NCBI GenBank assembly: GCA_947259395.1 | Contig: CAMYMN010000014.1 | Span: 5,693 to 69,692 of the forward strand | Length of the DNA stretch: 64,000 nt | Origin: an uncultured Gammaproteobacteria bacterium | GTDB taxonomy: Bacteria; Pseudomonadota; Gammaproteobacteria; Arenicellales; JAANXG01 | Reading direction: 5' to 3' | In this document: one piece after another, positions 1-8,624 of the stretch | Position numbering within the stretch: position 1 is the stretch's first letter | Layout of the letters: each line of letters begins with the position of its first letter | Notes under the pieces: generated by a model | Databases searched by the model: none | Told to the model about the DNA's origin: nothing | The model's input: only the letters and a program-made list of their open reading frames with translations | Translations under genes and position numbers: made by a program

Positions 1-43
1 GTTCTACGATTCACGTAACTCGATCTTACCAAGAATGGAATGA

Positions 44-1531
44 CTAAAGAGGGGAGGAGTCCTCACGGACGATTTTCCATGCTTTATTCTCTTGCACTAA
101 GGATAACGTCTTTCTAGTTTTGTCGCGATATATGTCCGATTTGTATTCTTGTACAAAAGAGACCAACGCTTTGGTTTCGTTATTTTGATCAATTTTTAGC
201 ATGCTAATTTGAATGTCGATGGTTTTTGGTTTGCTGAGTCGAATCCTGCGATAACGCCGCCATTGCTCTATGTTCATACCGCTTTTAGGTAAGTACCTCT
301 CAGAGTAGTATCCTAGATAAGCATCTATGTCCTTGTTTGACCATGCTTGCTTCCACTGGGAGACAAAATCAGTAATTTCTGTAGTGTCGGGAGGTTTTAC
401 GCCCGCAATGCTGGCTGGTGAAACAGCGTAATTAGTATCTATTTCTGCCGTTGTTGTGGTCGTAGCTTTGGCAGTTATGTCAGCCTTAGGGATTGGTTTC
501 GGCTCAGAAATTGGTGCTGCTTTAGCAATAGATTCCAACCGAAGTGGAACTATAGGCTGCAAATTCTGTTCCGACACCATCTTTGAATCTTCATCTGCAA
601 TAAGCCAATTGCTATCTAAAAGTTGTAACAGTAGATGAGTATCGAAGTATGCTTGCTTATTATTGTCCTCTATTTTTTCATTCAATGTGACCTCCGCCAG
701 ATTTTGGCCGGGGAAAACAACATTAAGATTGGATATTGTTATGTTTCTCGGATTTCTGAATTCCTTCAGCCACTTTTCTTTGGTAATTCCCCTTCTCTCC
801 CAAATATCCTGCCTGTAAGTGGTTAACACTCCTTCGCTATCTGCTTCCGCTTTTGCATCGGCCCAAAATTTGATTAACTCTTTAATCGTTTTCGTATCTT
901 GTTCTTTTTCTTTCTCACTTTTGATGTACAAGAATGAGTTGTAATCCGGGGACGCGTTATTCATATGTGAAATGACTTTCATTACCGGCTGACTTGCACG
1001 TTTATCGATTTTCCAACCCGTGGTGGATGCACGTTTTAGTAATAAACGTTCTTGAGAGTAACGTGAGTCGTTAGATGTGCGGATTATCTGAGTGAATCGA
1101 ACGCGGGCATCGTTAGGGGAAATGATTGATATTGTGGGTTGACTTATCTGCACACTGGTTGCTCTCGGCATGCTCGTTGGCTTAGTACCGTTGTTATTGG
1201 CAAAATTACTGGTGAAAAGAGTTTTGTAGTCATTGGGTTCTTCAAGGAGCATGGCATGTACGTATTCGACCAATATCTCCTTGATTGCCAATTGCTCGCT
1301 GTGGTTCAGAGATGTGGATACAATATTTTTGGTTTCCAATTTTTGTTTATCGAGGGCGATGGGAGCCGGAACGTATAAATAGACCAATACAGCGGCAACC
1401 GCAAAAAGCACAATCATGGATGTGAGCAACAGCCGACCATCGGAACGTGATGGGCTATGTGACTTGCAATATAGATAGATACGAGTCTCAGCGGATCGCA
1501 TCTTAGGTTCCCCATGCATTAACAACTTCAC
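44..1531 (-). CDS. Membrane-anchored protein with three NTF2-like repeats
   Basis: Function unknown. The 495-residue product has one hydrophobic segment at about residues 36-54 and no cleavage site that I can see, so it is probably a type II anchored periplasmic protein. The rest reads as three diverged copies of one module of about 105 residues, starting near residues 80, 213 and 385. Each opens with a helical stretch containing a conserved Trp/Tyr pattern (IKFWADAKAEADS, VSQWKQAWSNKDIDAYLGYY) and closes with a strand pair ending in a W-K-I or W-L-I motif (GWKIDK, NWLIADED, AWKIVRED). This is the pattern of NTF2-like or SnoaL-like domains, which also occur at the C-terminus of some L,D-transpeptidases. 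I see no transpeptidase Cys motif. Met5 or Met11 could also be the start. It is transcribed away from miaB. Confidence 0.75.
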   Translation of the reverse strand: MKLLMHGEPKMRSAETRIYLYCKSHSPSRSDGRLLLTSMIVLFAVAAVLVYLYVPAPIALDKQKLETKNIVSTSLNHSEQLAIKEILVEYVHAMLLEEPNDYKTLFTSNFANNNGTKPTSMPRATSVQISQPTISIISPNDARVRFTQIIRTSNDSRYSQERLLLKRASTTGWKIDKRASQPVMKVISHMNNASPDYNSFLYIKSEKEKEQDTKTIKELIKFWADAKAEADSEGVLTTYRQDIWERRGITKEKWLKEFRNPRNITISNLNVVFPGQNLAEVTLNEKIEDNNKQAYFDTHLLLQLLDSNWLIADEDSKMVSEQNLQPIVPLRLESIAKAAPISEPKPIPKADITAKATTTTTAEIDTNYAVSPASIAGVKPPDTTEITDFVSQWKQAWSNKDIDAYLGYYSERYLPKSGMNIEQWRRYRRIRLSKPKTIDIQISMLKIDQNNETKALVSFVQEYKSDIYRDKTRKTLSLVQENKAWKIVREDSSPL

Positions 1532-1849
1532 CCATTTAATCGTAGCATAGTAGATTCAAGTAGCGGCCGGAACCCAATGCGCTGGCGGGAAACCAAGTCT
1601 AAAACCCAACCGTGGCTGGGGATGGCATGACCACGGCCATAACTTATTGATTATAAGACATATTATTTTGAAGCGGACATCCGCTTCAGTCACTTGAGCA
1701 TCGTGGCCCGACTCGGCTAGACTGTGGATTAGGCATATTGGTTTGTGATTATTGAAGCGGTCGAGCCGTATTTGTTTGTTGACAACTACCCCCGGTAAAT
1801 ATTCCCAAGCGCGGGCCGCATTATTGCGTCCGGTTTACGCTCACGTCCA
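1532..1849. other. Divergent intergenic region upstream of miaB with an 18-bp palindrome
   Basis: No gene is seen. It separates the leftward NTF2-repeat gene from rightward miaB and must hold promoters for both. A perfect inverted repeat with 8-bp arms (GAAGCGGA-CA-TCCGCTTC) lies at 1670-1687. A weak sigma-70-like pair for miaB is TTGAGC at 1694 and TAGACT at 1718 with 18-bp spacing. A TTGACA at 1779 has no good -10 partner at the right distance. Confidence 0.4.
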
Positions 1850-3217
1850 GTGATTCAAAAACTCTTTATTAAAACCTTTGGCTGTCAGATGAATGAATAC
1901 GACTCCGTGCGTATGGGCGATACTTTGCGTGCATCACATCACGTAGAAATCACCTCTGATCCAGAGGCGGCGGATGTATTGATCCTCAATACATGCTCAG
2001 TACGTGAGAAAGCCCAAGAGAAAGTATTTTCTCAGCTGGGACGTTGGCGTGAGCTCAAAGAACAGCGACCAGATTTGATCATAGGCGTTGGTGGTTGTGT
2101 TGCCAGCCAAGAAGGCCGGCAAATTCTGAATCGTGTTCCCTATGTTGACATCATTTTTGGTCCTCAGACGTTACATCGACTACCCGAGTTAATCGATGCG
2201 ACGATTAGGCATCGAAAACCCAGCATCGATATAAACTTCCCGGAGATTGAGAAATTTGTCAATTTGCCACCGCTCCGGATCGAAACTGTAAGTGCCTCTG
2301 TGTCGGTGATGGAGGGATGCAGTAAGTACTGCAGTTTCTGTGTCGTTCCCTATACGCGCGGTGAAGAATTTAGTCGACCATTTGATGATGTTATAGAAGA
2401 AATAGTAAGCCTCTGTGAACAAGGAGTCCGGGAAGTCACGCTATTAGGCCAGAATGTGAATGGCTATCATGGTCGCATGCATAATGGAAATGTGGCCGAT
2501 TTCGCGCTGTTATTACGATATGTTTCCGAAATCGACGGCATTGATCGCATCCGCTATACCACGTCGCATCCGTTAGATTTCAGTGCAAGCTTGATAGAAG
2601 CATACGCGGATCTGCCCAAATTGGTCAGTCACGTACACCTGCCGGTGCAAAGCGGCTCAGATCGAATTCTCGGCGAGATGAAACGCCAATACACGGCGGC
2701 ACAGTATATGGATCTAATAGAACGTCTCCGTGAAAAGCGGCCGAACATTAATATCTCTAGCGATTTCATCGTTGGTTTCCCCGGGGAGACAGACGAAGAT
2801 TTCGCGGCAACGATGCAACTGATTGATCAGGTACGTTTTGATCAATCATTCAGCTTCTTGTATAGCGCAAGGCCCGGTACGCCGGCATCTGACTTAGTAG
2901 ATGATGTACCACAACAACTCAAACAACAACGATTGGAGATCTTGCAAACACGTATCAACGAGTTGGCGCGAGATATCAGCAGCCTAATGATAGGCTCTGT
3001 TCAGAAGGTATTGGTGGATCGTCCAGCCAGAAAAAATCCTGATCAGTTGTCTGGAAGAACCGAGAATAATCGTGTAGTAAACTTCGATGGACCGCAGTGG
3101 TTGATGGGAAGATTTGTTGACGTCGAAATCACCATGGCGCTGCCAAATTCCTTACGCGGTAGGTATGTCAACTATGAATCATCCGGCAACGAAGTACTTG
3201 CCGCCGCGAAATCCTAA
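1850..3217 (+). CDS. miaB: tRNA-2-methylthio-N6-dimethylallyladenosine synthase MiaB
   Basis: Radical-SAM methylthiotransferase that converts i6A37 to ms2i6A37 in tRNAs reading UNN codons. It is a cytoplasmic protein with two 4Fe-4S clusters. The 455 residues show the standard layout. The N-terminal UPF0004 domain has Cys12, Cys49 and Cys83 for the auxiliary cluster. The radical-SAM motif CSKYCSFC gives Cys157, Cys161 and Cys164, and a C-terminal TRAM domain starts at about residue 375. The Cys positions match the E. coli enzyme. The start is GTG at 1850, directly followed by the expected [18 protein letters not shown]. It is the first gene of a miaB-ybeZ-ybeY-corC-lnt run, the usual gammaproteobacterial arrangement. 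Confidence 0.97.
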   Translation: MIQKLFIKTFGCQMNEYDSVRMGDTLRASHHVEITSDPEAADVLILNTCSVREKAQEKVFSQLGRWRELKEQRPDLIIGVGGCVASQEGRQILNRVPYVDIIFGPQTLHRLPELIDATIRHRKPSIDINFPEIEKFVNLPPLRIETVSASVSVMEGCSKYCSFCVVPYTRGEEFSRPFDDVIEEIVSLCEQGVREVTLLGQNVNGYHGRMHNGNVADFALLLRYVSEIDGIDRIRYTTSHPLDFSASLIEAYADLPKLVSHVHLPVQSGSDRILGEMKRQYTAAQYMDLIERLREKRPNINISSDFIVGFPGETDEDFAATMQLIDQVRFDQSFSFLYSARPGTPASDLVDDVPQQLKQQRLEILQTRINELARDISSLMIGSVQKVLVDRPARKNPDQLSGRTENNRVVNFDGPQWLMGRFVDVEITMALPNSLRGRYVNYESSGNEVLAAAKS

Positions 3218-3241
3218 TCTAACGAGTCAGTCGCCGTTATC

Positions 3242-4231
3242 GTGAGCGCCAAAGCAACTGCGGTTACTTTTTCTTTGACACCCACGAATAACGAGCGGTT
3301 AGCCGGGTTGTGTGGCCAATTGGGCGCCCATATCAAGCAAATAGAATCGTATCTCGGCGTCCAGATCACCAACCGGGGTAGTGTTTTTAGCATCACCGGT
3401 CAGCCTGAGTCGGCCAAGAACGCAGAACGCGTTCTGCAACGGCTGTATCGGCATACCGAAGGTAATCCGCAGTTATCGGCAGAAACCGTGCATCACACGC
3501 TGCGCCAAGTGGAACACAAAGGGCAAGAGATGAGGAATGATCCGTCGCTTGTCATCGATACACCAAAACGGAAAGTTACCGGACAGAATGACCGCCAGCA
3601 CAAATATATAAAGGGCATACTAGTCTATGACGTTAATTTCGGCGTGGGTCCTGCGGGTACGGGTAAGACCTACTTGGCCGTGGCGTGCGCGGTCCAGGCT
3701 CTGATTAAGGAAGAGGTCAGTCGCATCGTACTGGTGCGACCTGCGGTAGAGGCCGGGGAAAGGTTAGGATTCTTACCCGGTGACATCGGACAAAAAGTAG
3801 ATCCCTATCTACGGCCGCTATACGATGCGTTGTATGAGATGTTGGGGTTCGAAAAAGTAGCGCGGCTCATAGATCGAAACATAATTGAATTGGCACCTTT
3901 AGCCTATATGCGTGGACGGACCCTGAACGACTCCTTCGTGATCTTGGACGAGGCACAAAATACCACTATGGAGCAGATGAAGATGTTTTTAACCCGCATC
4001 GGTTTTCGCTCCAAGGCAGTGGTAACCGGGGACCTTACGCAAACCGATTTGCCGCCAGCGGCGCAACCGGGTCTCAAGCACGCGATCGACGTGCTGAAAG
4101 ACATTAGTGATATTCACGTGACGATATTTAAACCCAGGGATGTAGTGCGACATCCTCTGGTGCAAAAGATCGTCGAGGCGTATGAGTCACATGGTTCGAT
4201 AAATACGAAAGACACCGGTAGTGATAGTTGA
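3242..4231 (+). CDS. ybeZ: PhoH-like ATPase YbeZ
   Basis: Cytoplasmic PhoH-family ATPase that works with YbeY in rRNA and ribosome maintenance; its exact reaction is unsettled. The 329-residue protein has an N-terminal KH-like region (about 10-75) and a P-loop GPAGTGKT at 136-143. A Walker B segment VILDEAQN follows at 233-240. The start is GTG at 3242, 24 bp after miaB. Its end overlaps the start of ybeY by 11 bp, which implies translational coupling and fits the known functional pairing. Length and motifs are normal for the family. Confidence 0.95.
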   Translation: MSAKATAVTFSLTPTNNERLAGLCGQLGAHIKQIESYLGVQITNRGSVFSITGQPESAKNAERVLQRLYRHTEGNPQLSAETVHHTLRQVEHKGQEMRNDPSLVIDTPKRKVTGQNDRQHKYIKGILVYDVNFGVGPAGTGKTYLAVACAVQALIKEEVSRIVLVRPAVEAGERLGFLPGDIGQKVDPYLRPLYDALYEMLGFEKVARLIDRNIIELAPLAYMRGRTLNDSFVILDEAQNTTMEQMKMFLTRIGFRSKAVVTGDLTQTDLPPAAQPGLKHAIDVLKDISDIHVTIFKPRDVVRHPLVQKIVEAYESHGSINTKDTGSDS

Positions 4232-4691
4232 ATTAACCACCGAAGTTCAAAATGTTTCCGTCGAGCCGAATGTGCCGGGATCGGCGCTGATTGAAATATG
4301 GGCCGCAACAGCGTACAGCAAAGTTGCGGAGGACAAGGCCGAACTTACCGTGCGTATAGTCGATGAAGATGATGGGCGACAACTCAATGAGCAGTACCGC
4401 AGTCAAGGGACGGCAACCAATGTATTATCGTTTCCGTTTGAAGACCCACCGAACGTGAAAACCAGTATCTTGGGGGATATCGTTGCATGCGCGCCGGTAA
4501 TTTCCCGAGAAGCGCAAGAGCAAGGTAAGCCGCTGCATGCTCACTGGGCACATTTAATCGTTCACGGCGTGCTGCATCTGTGCGGTTACCATCATACAGT
4601 CAACGACGACACGCAGATTATGCAACGATTGGAAACCGAGATCGTTCAACACCTAGGTTTCTCAAACCCGTATAGCCATTTTGATGGATAA
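4221..4691 (+). CDS. ybeY: Endoribonuclease YbeY
   Basis: Zinc-dependent single-strand endoribonuclease needed for 16S rRNA 3'-end maturation and 70S quality control. The 156-residue product carries the metal-binding signature H-x3-H-x5-H at His115, His119 and His125 (HGVLHLCGYHH). The usual Asp before the last His is replaced by His124, a small departure that leaves all three ligands. The start is GTG at 4221, inside the end of ybeZ. The stop overlaps the start of corC by 8 bp, so the three genes are tightly coupled. Confidence 0.95.
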   Translation: MIVELTTEVQNVSVEPNVPGSALIEIWAATAYSKVAEDKAELTVRIVDEDDGRQLNEQYRSQGTATNVLSFPFEDPPNVKTSILGDIVACAPVISREAQEQGKPLHAHWAHLIVHGVLHLCGYHHTVNDDTQIMQRLETEIVQHLGFSNPYSHFDG

Positions 4692-5559
4692 TAGCGAAAA
4701 ACCTCCGTCGTATTTACAACGTATTACAGAACGTCTTCAGAGTCGCTTCAGCTCGGAACCATTCTCGCGTGCGCAGCTCATCGAGTTGCTGGTCAAATCA
4801 CAACGCCGTGGTCTGTTGGATCAAGATGCGCTTGACACCATACAGCGCGTGTTACAAGTCGCCGACATGCAGGTGCGGGACATAATGATACCGCGCCCCA
4901 AGATGGTGGTCGTGGACAAGGACAGCCTACCGGAGGAATTCTTACCGGTATTGGTGGAAAGTGCACACTCCAGATTTCCGGTCATAGACGGTGACAGAGA
5001 TAAGGTCATCGGCATTTTGCTGGCCAAAGACGTACTCCGGTATTTCGAGGAAACACACAAATACAGGTTCAATATGCGTGAAATGCTGCGCCCGGCTGTT
5101 TTTATTCCTGAGAGTAAACGCCTGAACGTGTTGTTGACGGAGTTCCGCGCGAACCGCAACCACATGGCGATTGTCGTTGATGAATACGGTGGAATCTCTG
5201 GATTGGTAACCATTGAAGACGTGCTGGAACAGATCGTAGGTGAGATCGAGGATGAGCACGATACGGAAGAGGATGCTGAAATGATTCTTCAACACGATGA
5301 GAATGAGTATGTGGTGAAGGCACTGTTACCGGTGGAAGATTTCAACACGCACTTTGAGACCTCATTCGATGTTGAGGAGAACGATACGGTGGGTGGTTTG
5401 ATTATCCAGGGTTTTGGGCACGTCCCCAAACCAGGAGAGTCTGTAGAATTGAATGGATTTCGCTTCGAAATTCTTAATTCAGACAGCCGCCGAGTTCATT
5501 TGATTAAGGTCAATTTAATCGAAACCACAGACGTCGAAGAAACCACGTCGGCGATATAG
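4684..5559 (+). CDS. corC: CorC/HlyC-family protein with CBS pair (YbeX)
   Basis: Soluble member of the CorC family, associated with Mg/Co efflux and, in E. coli, with ribosome homeostasis alongside YbeY. From the ATG at 4684 it is 291 residues; a TTG one codon earlier is possible but less likely. A CBS pair spans about residues 65-195 (VRDIMIPRPKM, VVDEYGGISGLVTIEDVLEQ). A CorC_HlyC transporter-associated domain follows at about 210-280 (TVGGLIIQGFGHVPKPGE). There are no transmembrane segments. It overlaps ybeY by 8 bp and lies 1 bp before lnt, as in many Gammaproteobacteria. Confidence 0.93.
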   Translation: MDNSEKPPSYLQRITERLQSRFSSEPFSRAQLIELLVKSQRRGLLDQDALDTIQRVLQVADMQVRDIMIPRPKMVVVDKDSLPEEFLPVLVESAHSRFPVIDGDRDKVIGILLAKDVLRYFEETHKYRFNMREMLRPAVFIPESKRLNVLLTEFRANRNHMAIVVDEYGGISGLVTIEDVLEQIVGEIEDEHDTEEDAEMILQHDENEYVVKALLPVEDFNTHFETSFDVEENDTVGGLIIQGFGHVPKPGESVELNGFRFEILNSDSRRVHLIKVNLIETTDVEETTSAI

Positions 5560-5560
5560 G

Positions 5561-7036
5561 ATGCGATATCTTGCGGCGCTGATGGCTGGGGCGTTGACGG
5601 TTTTCGCATTCTCGCCATTCAACTGGTATCCGCTCTCCATAGTCTGCCTGGCGCTATTGTTCCTTTTGTGGCTGGGAGCGCCGGTTCGGCAATGTTTTTG
5701 GTTGGGCTTTTTGTTCGGCGTCGGGATGTTTGGTGTTGGCGTTTCCTGGGTTTACGTGAGCTTGCACGATTTTGGGAACATGCCTACTCCACTGGCGGGC
5801 ATCGTAGTGGCGATTTTCGTTTTGTATCTATCTTTGTTTCCTGCGGCGGTCGGTGGATTGCAGGCTGCATGGCCTGGAACTAAGACCCTGGTGAAAGCGA
5901 CGTTGGTCATCCCTAGCTTATGGGTGGTCTCAGAGTGGATACGTGGTTGGTTCTTGACCGGTTTCCCATGGCTGAGCCTGGGATACAGCCAGGTAGGATG
6001 GCCTTTAGGTGGCTTCGCCTCGGTGGTCGGTGTTTATGGTGTGAGTTGGTTCACCGCGGTGACCATAGGTGCGTTGGTCGCTGCCGTGATCAATCGTTTT
6101 CGTCTTGCGCCTTTGGGGATCGCCGTTGCGGTGACGTTGATGGTCGCCGGTTGGTTGATAGAGCGGATCAATTGGGTCGAACCGAGCGGAGAGCCGGTTA
6201 AGGTTGCTTTAGTGCAAGGCAATATCCCACTAGCGGAAAAGTGGCGTGTAGACAGACGTGCCGGCATCGTCGAACGATACGTGGCCTTAAGCAACAACAT
6301 CAATGCGGACTTGATCGTGTGGCCGGAGTCTGCATTACCCGTTTATGTGGATGAGCTGCCGAAATCGTTTTGGCGCAGACTCGAGGATCATCCCGCTGAC
6401 TTTGTGTTCGGGATTCTAGAACGGCGCAAGGATGCAGCCGGAGACAAACATTACAATAGCGTGGTTGGAGTTAGTAATTCGCTATCTTATTATCGCAAAC
6501 GTCACTTGGTCCCGTTCGGTGAATTTCTGCCTCTGTCCTTATGGTTAGAATGGTTATTGGATTATCTTCATATCCCGATGTCAGATTTCAGCAGCTGGTC
6601 GGGCACACAAGCGCCGCTGATGGCGGCAGGCAATCTGCTTGGCGTCAGTATCTGTTATGAGGATGCATTTCCAGAGGATGTACGTGCGATGCTTCCCGAC
6701 GCAAGCCTGTTGGTCAACGTCAGTGAGGATGCTTGGTTTGGCGACTCACTCGGACCGCATCAACGACTACAAATGGCGCAAATGCGCGCGGTCGAGATGG
6801 GCCGTCCGATGGTGCGTGCCGGTAACACCGGGGTCTCTGCGGTGATCGATCATCGCGGCAAAATCTTGGCAAGATCCCCGCAGTTCACTGAGACCGTAAT
6901 CCAAGATACTGTACAGCCGATGACGGGAACTACGCCCTATGTGCGTTACGGCAACCTGATAATGATCGTGTTGTTCGTGCTTGGCTTGGCAGTCGCGATG
7001 GTGCTCGACTTGCGGCCCAAGCCAAGAATTAGATGA
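5561..7036 (+). CDS. lnt: Apolipoprotein N-acyltransferase
   Basis: Inner-membrane enzyme that N-acylates the lipid-modified Cys of apolipoproteins, the last step of lipoprotein maturation. The 491-residue protein has about six hydrophobic segments in its first 200 residues, a nitrilase-like CN-hydrolase domain (about 214-465) and a final membrane helix. The catalytic triad is visible: Glu256 in VWPESALP, Lys313 in YRKRHLVPFGEF and Cys365 in GVSICYEDAF. The ATG start lies one base after the corC stop. Its 3' end overlaps the 3' end of the convergent mgtE gene by 8 bp. Confidence 0.96.
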   Translation: MRYLAALMAGALTVFAFSPFNWYPLSIVCLALLFLLWLGAPVRQCFWLGFLFGVGMFGVGVSWVYVSLHDFGNMPTPLAGIVVAIFVLYLSLFPAAVGGLQAAWPGTKTLVKATLVIPSLWVVSEWIRGWFLTGFPWLSLGYSQVGWPLGGFASVVGVYGVSWFTAVTIGALVAAVINRFRLAPLGIAVAVTLMVAGWLIERINWVEPSGEPVKVALVQGNIPLAEKWRVDRRAGIVERYVALSNNINADLIVWPESALPVYVDELPKSFWRRLEDHPADFVFGILERRKDAAGDKHYNSVVGVSNSLSYYRKRHLVPFGEFLPLSLWLEWLLDYLHIPMSDFSSWSGTQAPLMAAGNLLGVSICYEDAFPEDVRAMLPDASLLVNVSEDAWFGDSLGPHQRLQMAQMRAVEMGRPMVRAGNTGVSAVIDHRGKILARSPQFTETVIQDTVQPMTGTTPYVRYGNLIMIVLFVLGLAVAMVLDLRPKPRIR

Positions 7037-8375
7037 GAAACAGAGCTGCGAGGCCCAGTAGAGAAAAGAATCCCACCACGTCGGTAATGGTAGTGAGTGC
7101 GACGCCACCGGCCAGTGCTGGATCCACGCCAAGGCGCTGCAAAATAAATGGCAATATGACACCAGCTAAGGCGGATATCACGATATTTATTATCATCGCC
7201 AGAGCGATAATAAGTCCCAGCGCGTAGTCGTGATACCACAGCGTTGCCACCATCGCGACCGCCAACGCCCATATCACACCGTTGAGCCCTCCGACTAAGA
7301 ATTCTTTTTTTATTACCTGCCAGGCATTCGCATGGGTGATAGTGCCAACGCTCAGACCACGAATAACCACAGTAAGCGTTTGCGTGCCTGCGTTACCGCC
7401 CATGCTGGCAACGATGGGCATAAGTACCGCCAAGGCCACAAGTTTTTCGATCGTCTCTTCAAATTGTCCGATTACCCACGAGGCTATGATGGCTGTGATC
7501 AGATTAACCCCTAACCACACCGCGCGGTTTTTCGTGCTGCGCGCGACAGGAGCAAAAATATCCTCTTCCTGGCTCAGGCCCGCACGCGCCATTATCGAGT
7601 GATCCGCATCGTCGCGGATTACATCGACCACATCGTCTACGGTGATGCGGCCGATCAATTGTTCCTGCTCGTCCACTACCGGCGCGGAAATCAGATTGTA
7701 TTTCTCAAACGCCTGGGCCACATCCTCCTGTGGATCCATTGCATTCAGCGTGATTGGTTTGCGATCACAGTGTATGCCCACACGATCAGAGGCTGGCGCC
7801 GTGATCAAGGTGGATACGGATAGCACACCTTTCAAATGATTCGCGCGATCAACGACAAAAAGTTTATCAGTGAATTCCGGAAGTTGCCCGCGTAGTCGTA
7901 AATAGCGAATCACAACGCGTAGTGAAATATTTTCCCGGATCATGATTGCGTCTACGTTCATCAACCCGCCAGCGGTGTCTTCCGGATACGACAACACCTC
8001 GCCCAAACTCGCGCGTGCGTCCTTATCAACGTTGAACAGCACATCGGCTAAAACATCATCAGGCAAATCAGGAATGAGGTCGGCGATCTCGTCGATGTCC
8101 AAGTAACGAACCGCGGTCACGAGCGTTTCCTTGTCCATGTCGGCGAGCAAATCCTCGCGAACCCCATCAGGAACCTCTACCAGCACCTCTCCCTTGGCTG
8201 TTGGAGAAACCTCGGACCATACTGCGGGGCGCTGTTCCGGCGTCAAGCTTTCGAGTAACTTTGCGACATCGGCAGAGTGCAAATCACTGAGCAACACTCG
8301 AATGCGCTCCGAGTTTTGTGATTCCACGGCAGCGATCAACAGGTCTAAGTTATCTGCTTGGTCGGGATTAGACAT
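7029..8375 (-). CDS. mgtE: Magnesium transporter MgtE
   Basis: Mg2+-gated inner-membrane channel/transporter for Mg2+ uptake. The 448-residue sequence has the MgtE N domain (about 30-130), a CBS pair (about 135-255) and five hydrophobic segments in the last 170 residues. The membrane part includes the family signature around MPIVASMGGNAGTQTLTV, which lines the pore. It lies 249 bp downstream of the disrupted ptsI on the same strand, so it may have its own promoter. On its strand a TTCACT/TATAAA pair with 17-bp spacing lies about 100 bp upstream of the start; this is only suggestive. Confidence 0.95.
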   Translation of the reverse strand: MSNPDQADNLDLLIAAVESQNSERIRVLLSDLHSADVAKLLESLTPEQRPAVWSEVSPTAKGEVLVEVPDGVREDLLADMDKETLVTAVRYLDIDEIADLIPDLPDDVLADVLFNVDKDARASLGEVLSYPEDTAGGLMNVDAIMIRENISLRVVIRYLRLRGQLPEFTDKLFVVDRANHLKGVLSVSTLITAPASDRVGIHCDRKPITLNAMDPQEDVAQAFEKYNLISAPVVDEQEQLIGRITVDDVVDVIRDDADHSIMARAGLSQEEDIFAPVARSTKNRAVWLGVNLITAIIASWVIGQFEETIEKLVALAVLMPIVASMGGNAGTQTLTVVIRGLSVGTITHANAWQVIKKEFLVGGLNGVIWALAVAMVATLWYHDYALGLIIALAMIINIVISALAGVILPFILQRLGVDPALAGGVALTTITDVVGFFSLLGLAALFLI

Positions 8376-8624
8376 GAAGTATTGGGATCAAAATTATTCG
8401 CTACGTTTGTTCGAAATTAACACAAAAACCGGGTAATCCGAACCATGTATATGTTGGTAATAGGACTTTATATCTGCAACCGGTAGTACAGTGAAGCAAA
8501 AAATAGGAAAGGAATGCGTGGCCACGCTCCGATTACTTGCCGAGGAAATAGTGAAACCGAGACGAGGACTAAAAAAATCTTAACATTTGGCTGCTTAGAT
8601 CCAAGTTAGAGAGAACACCAAGAA

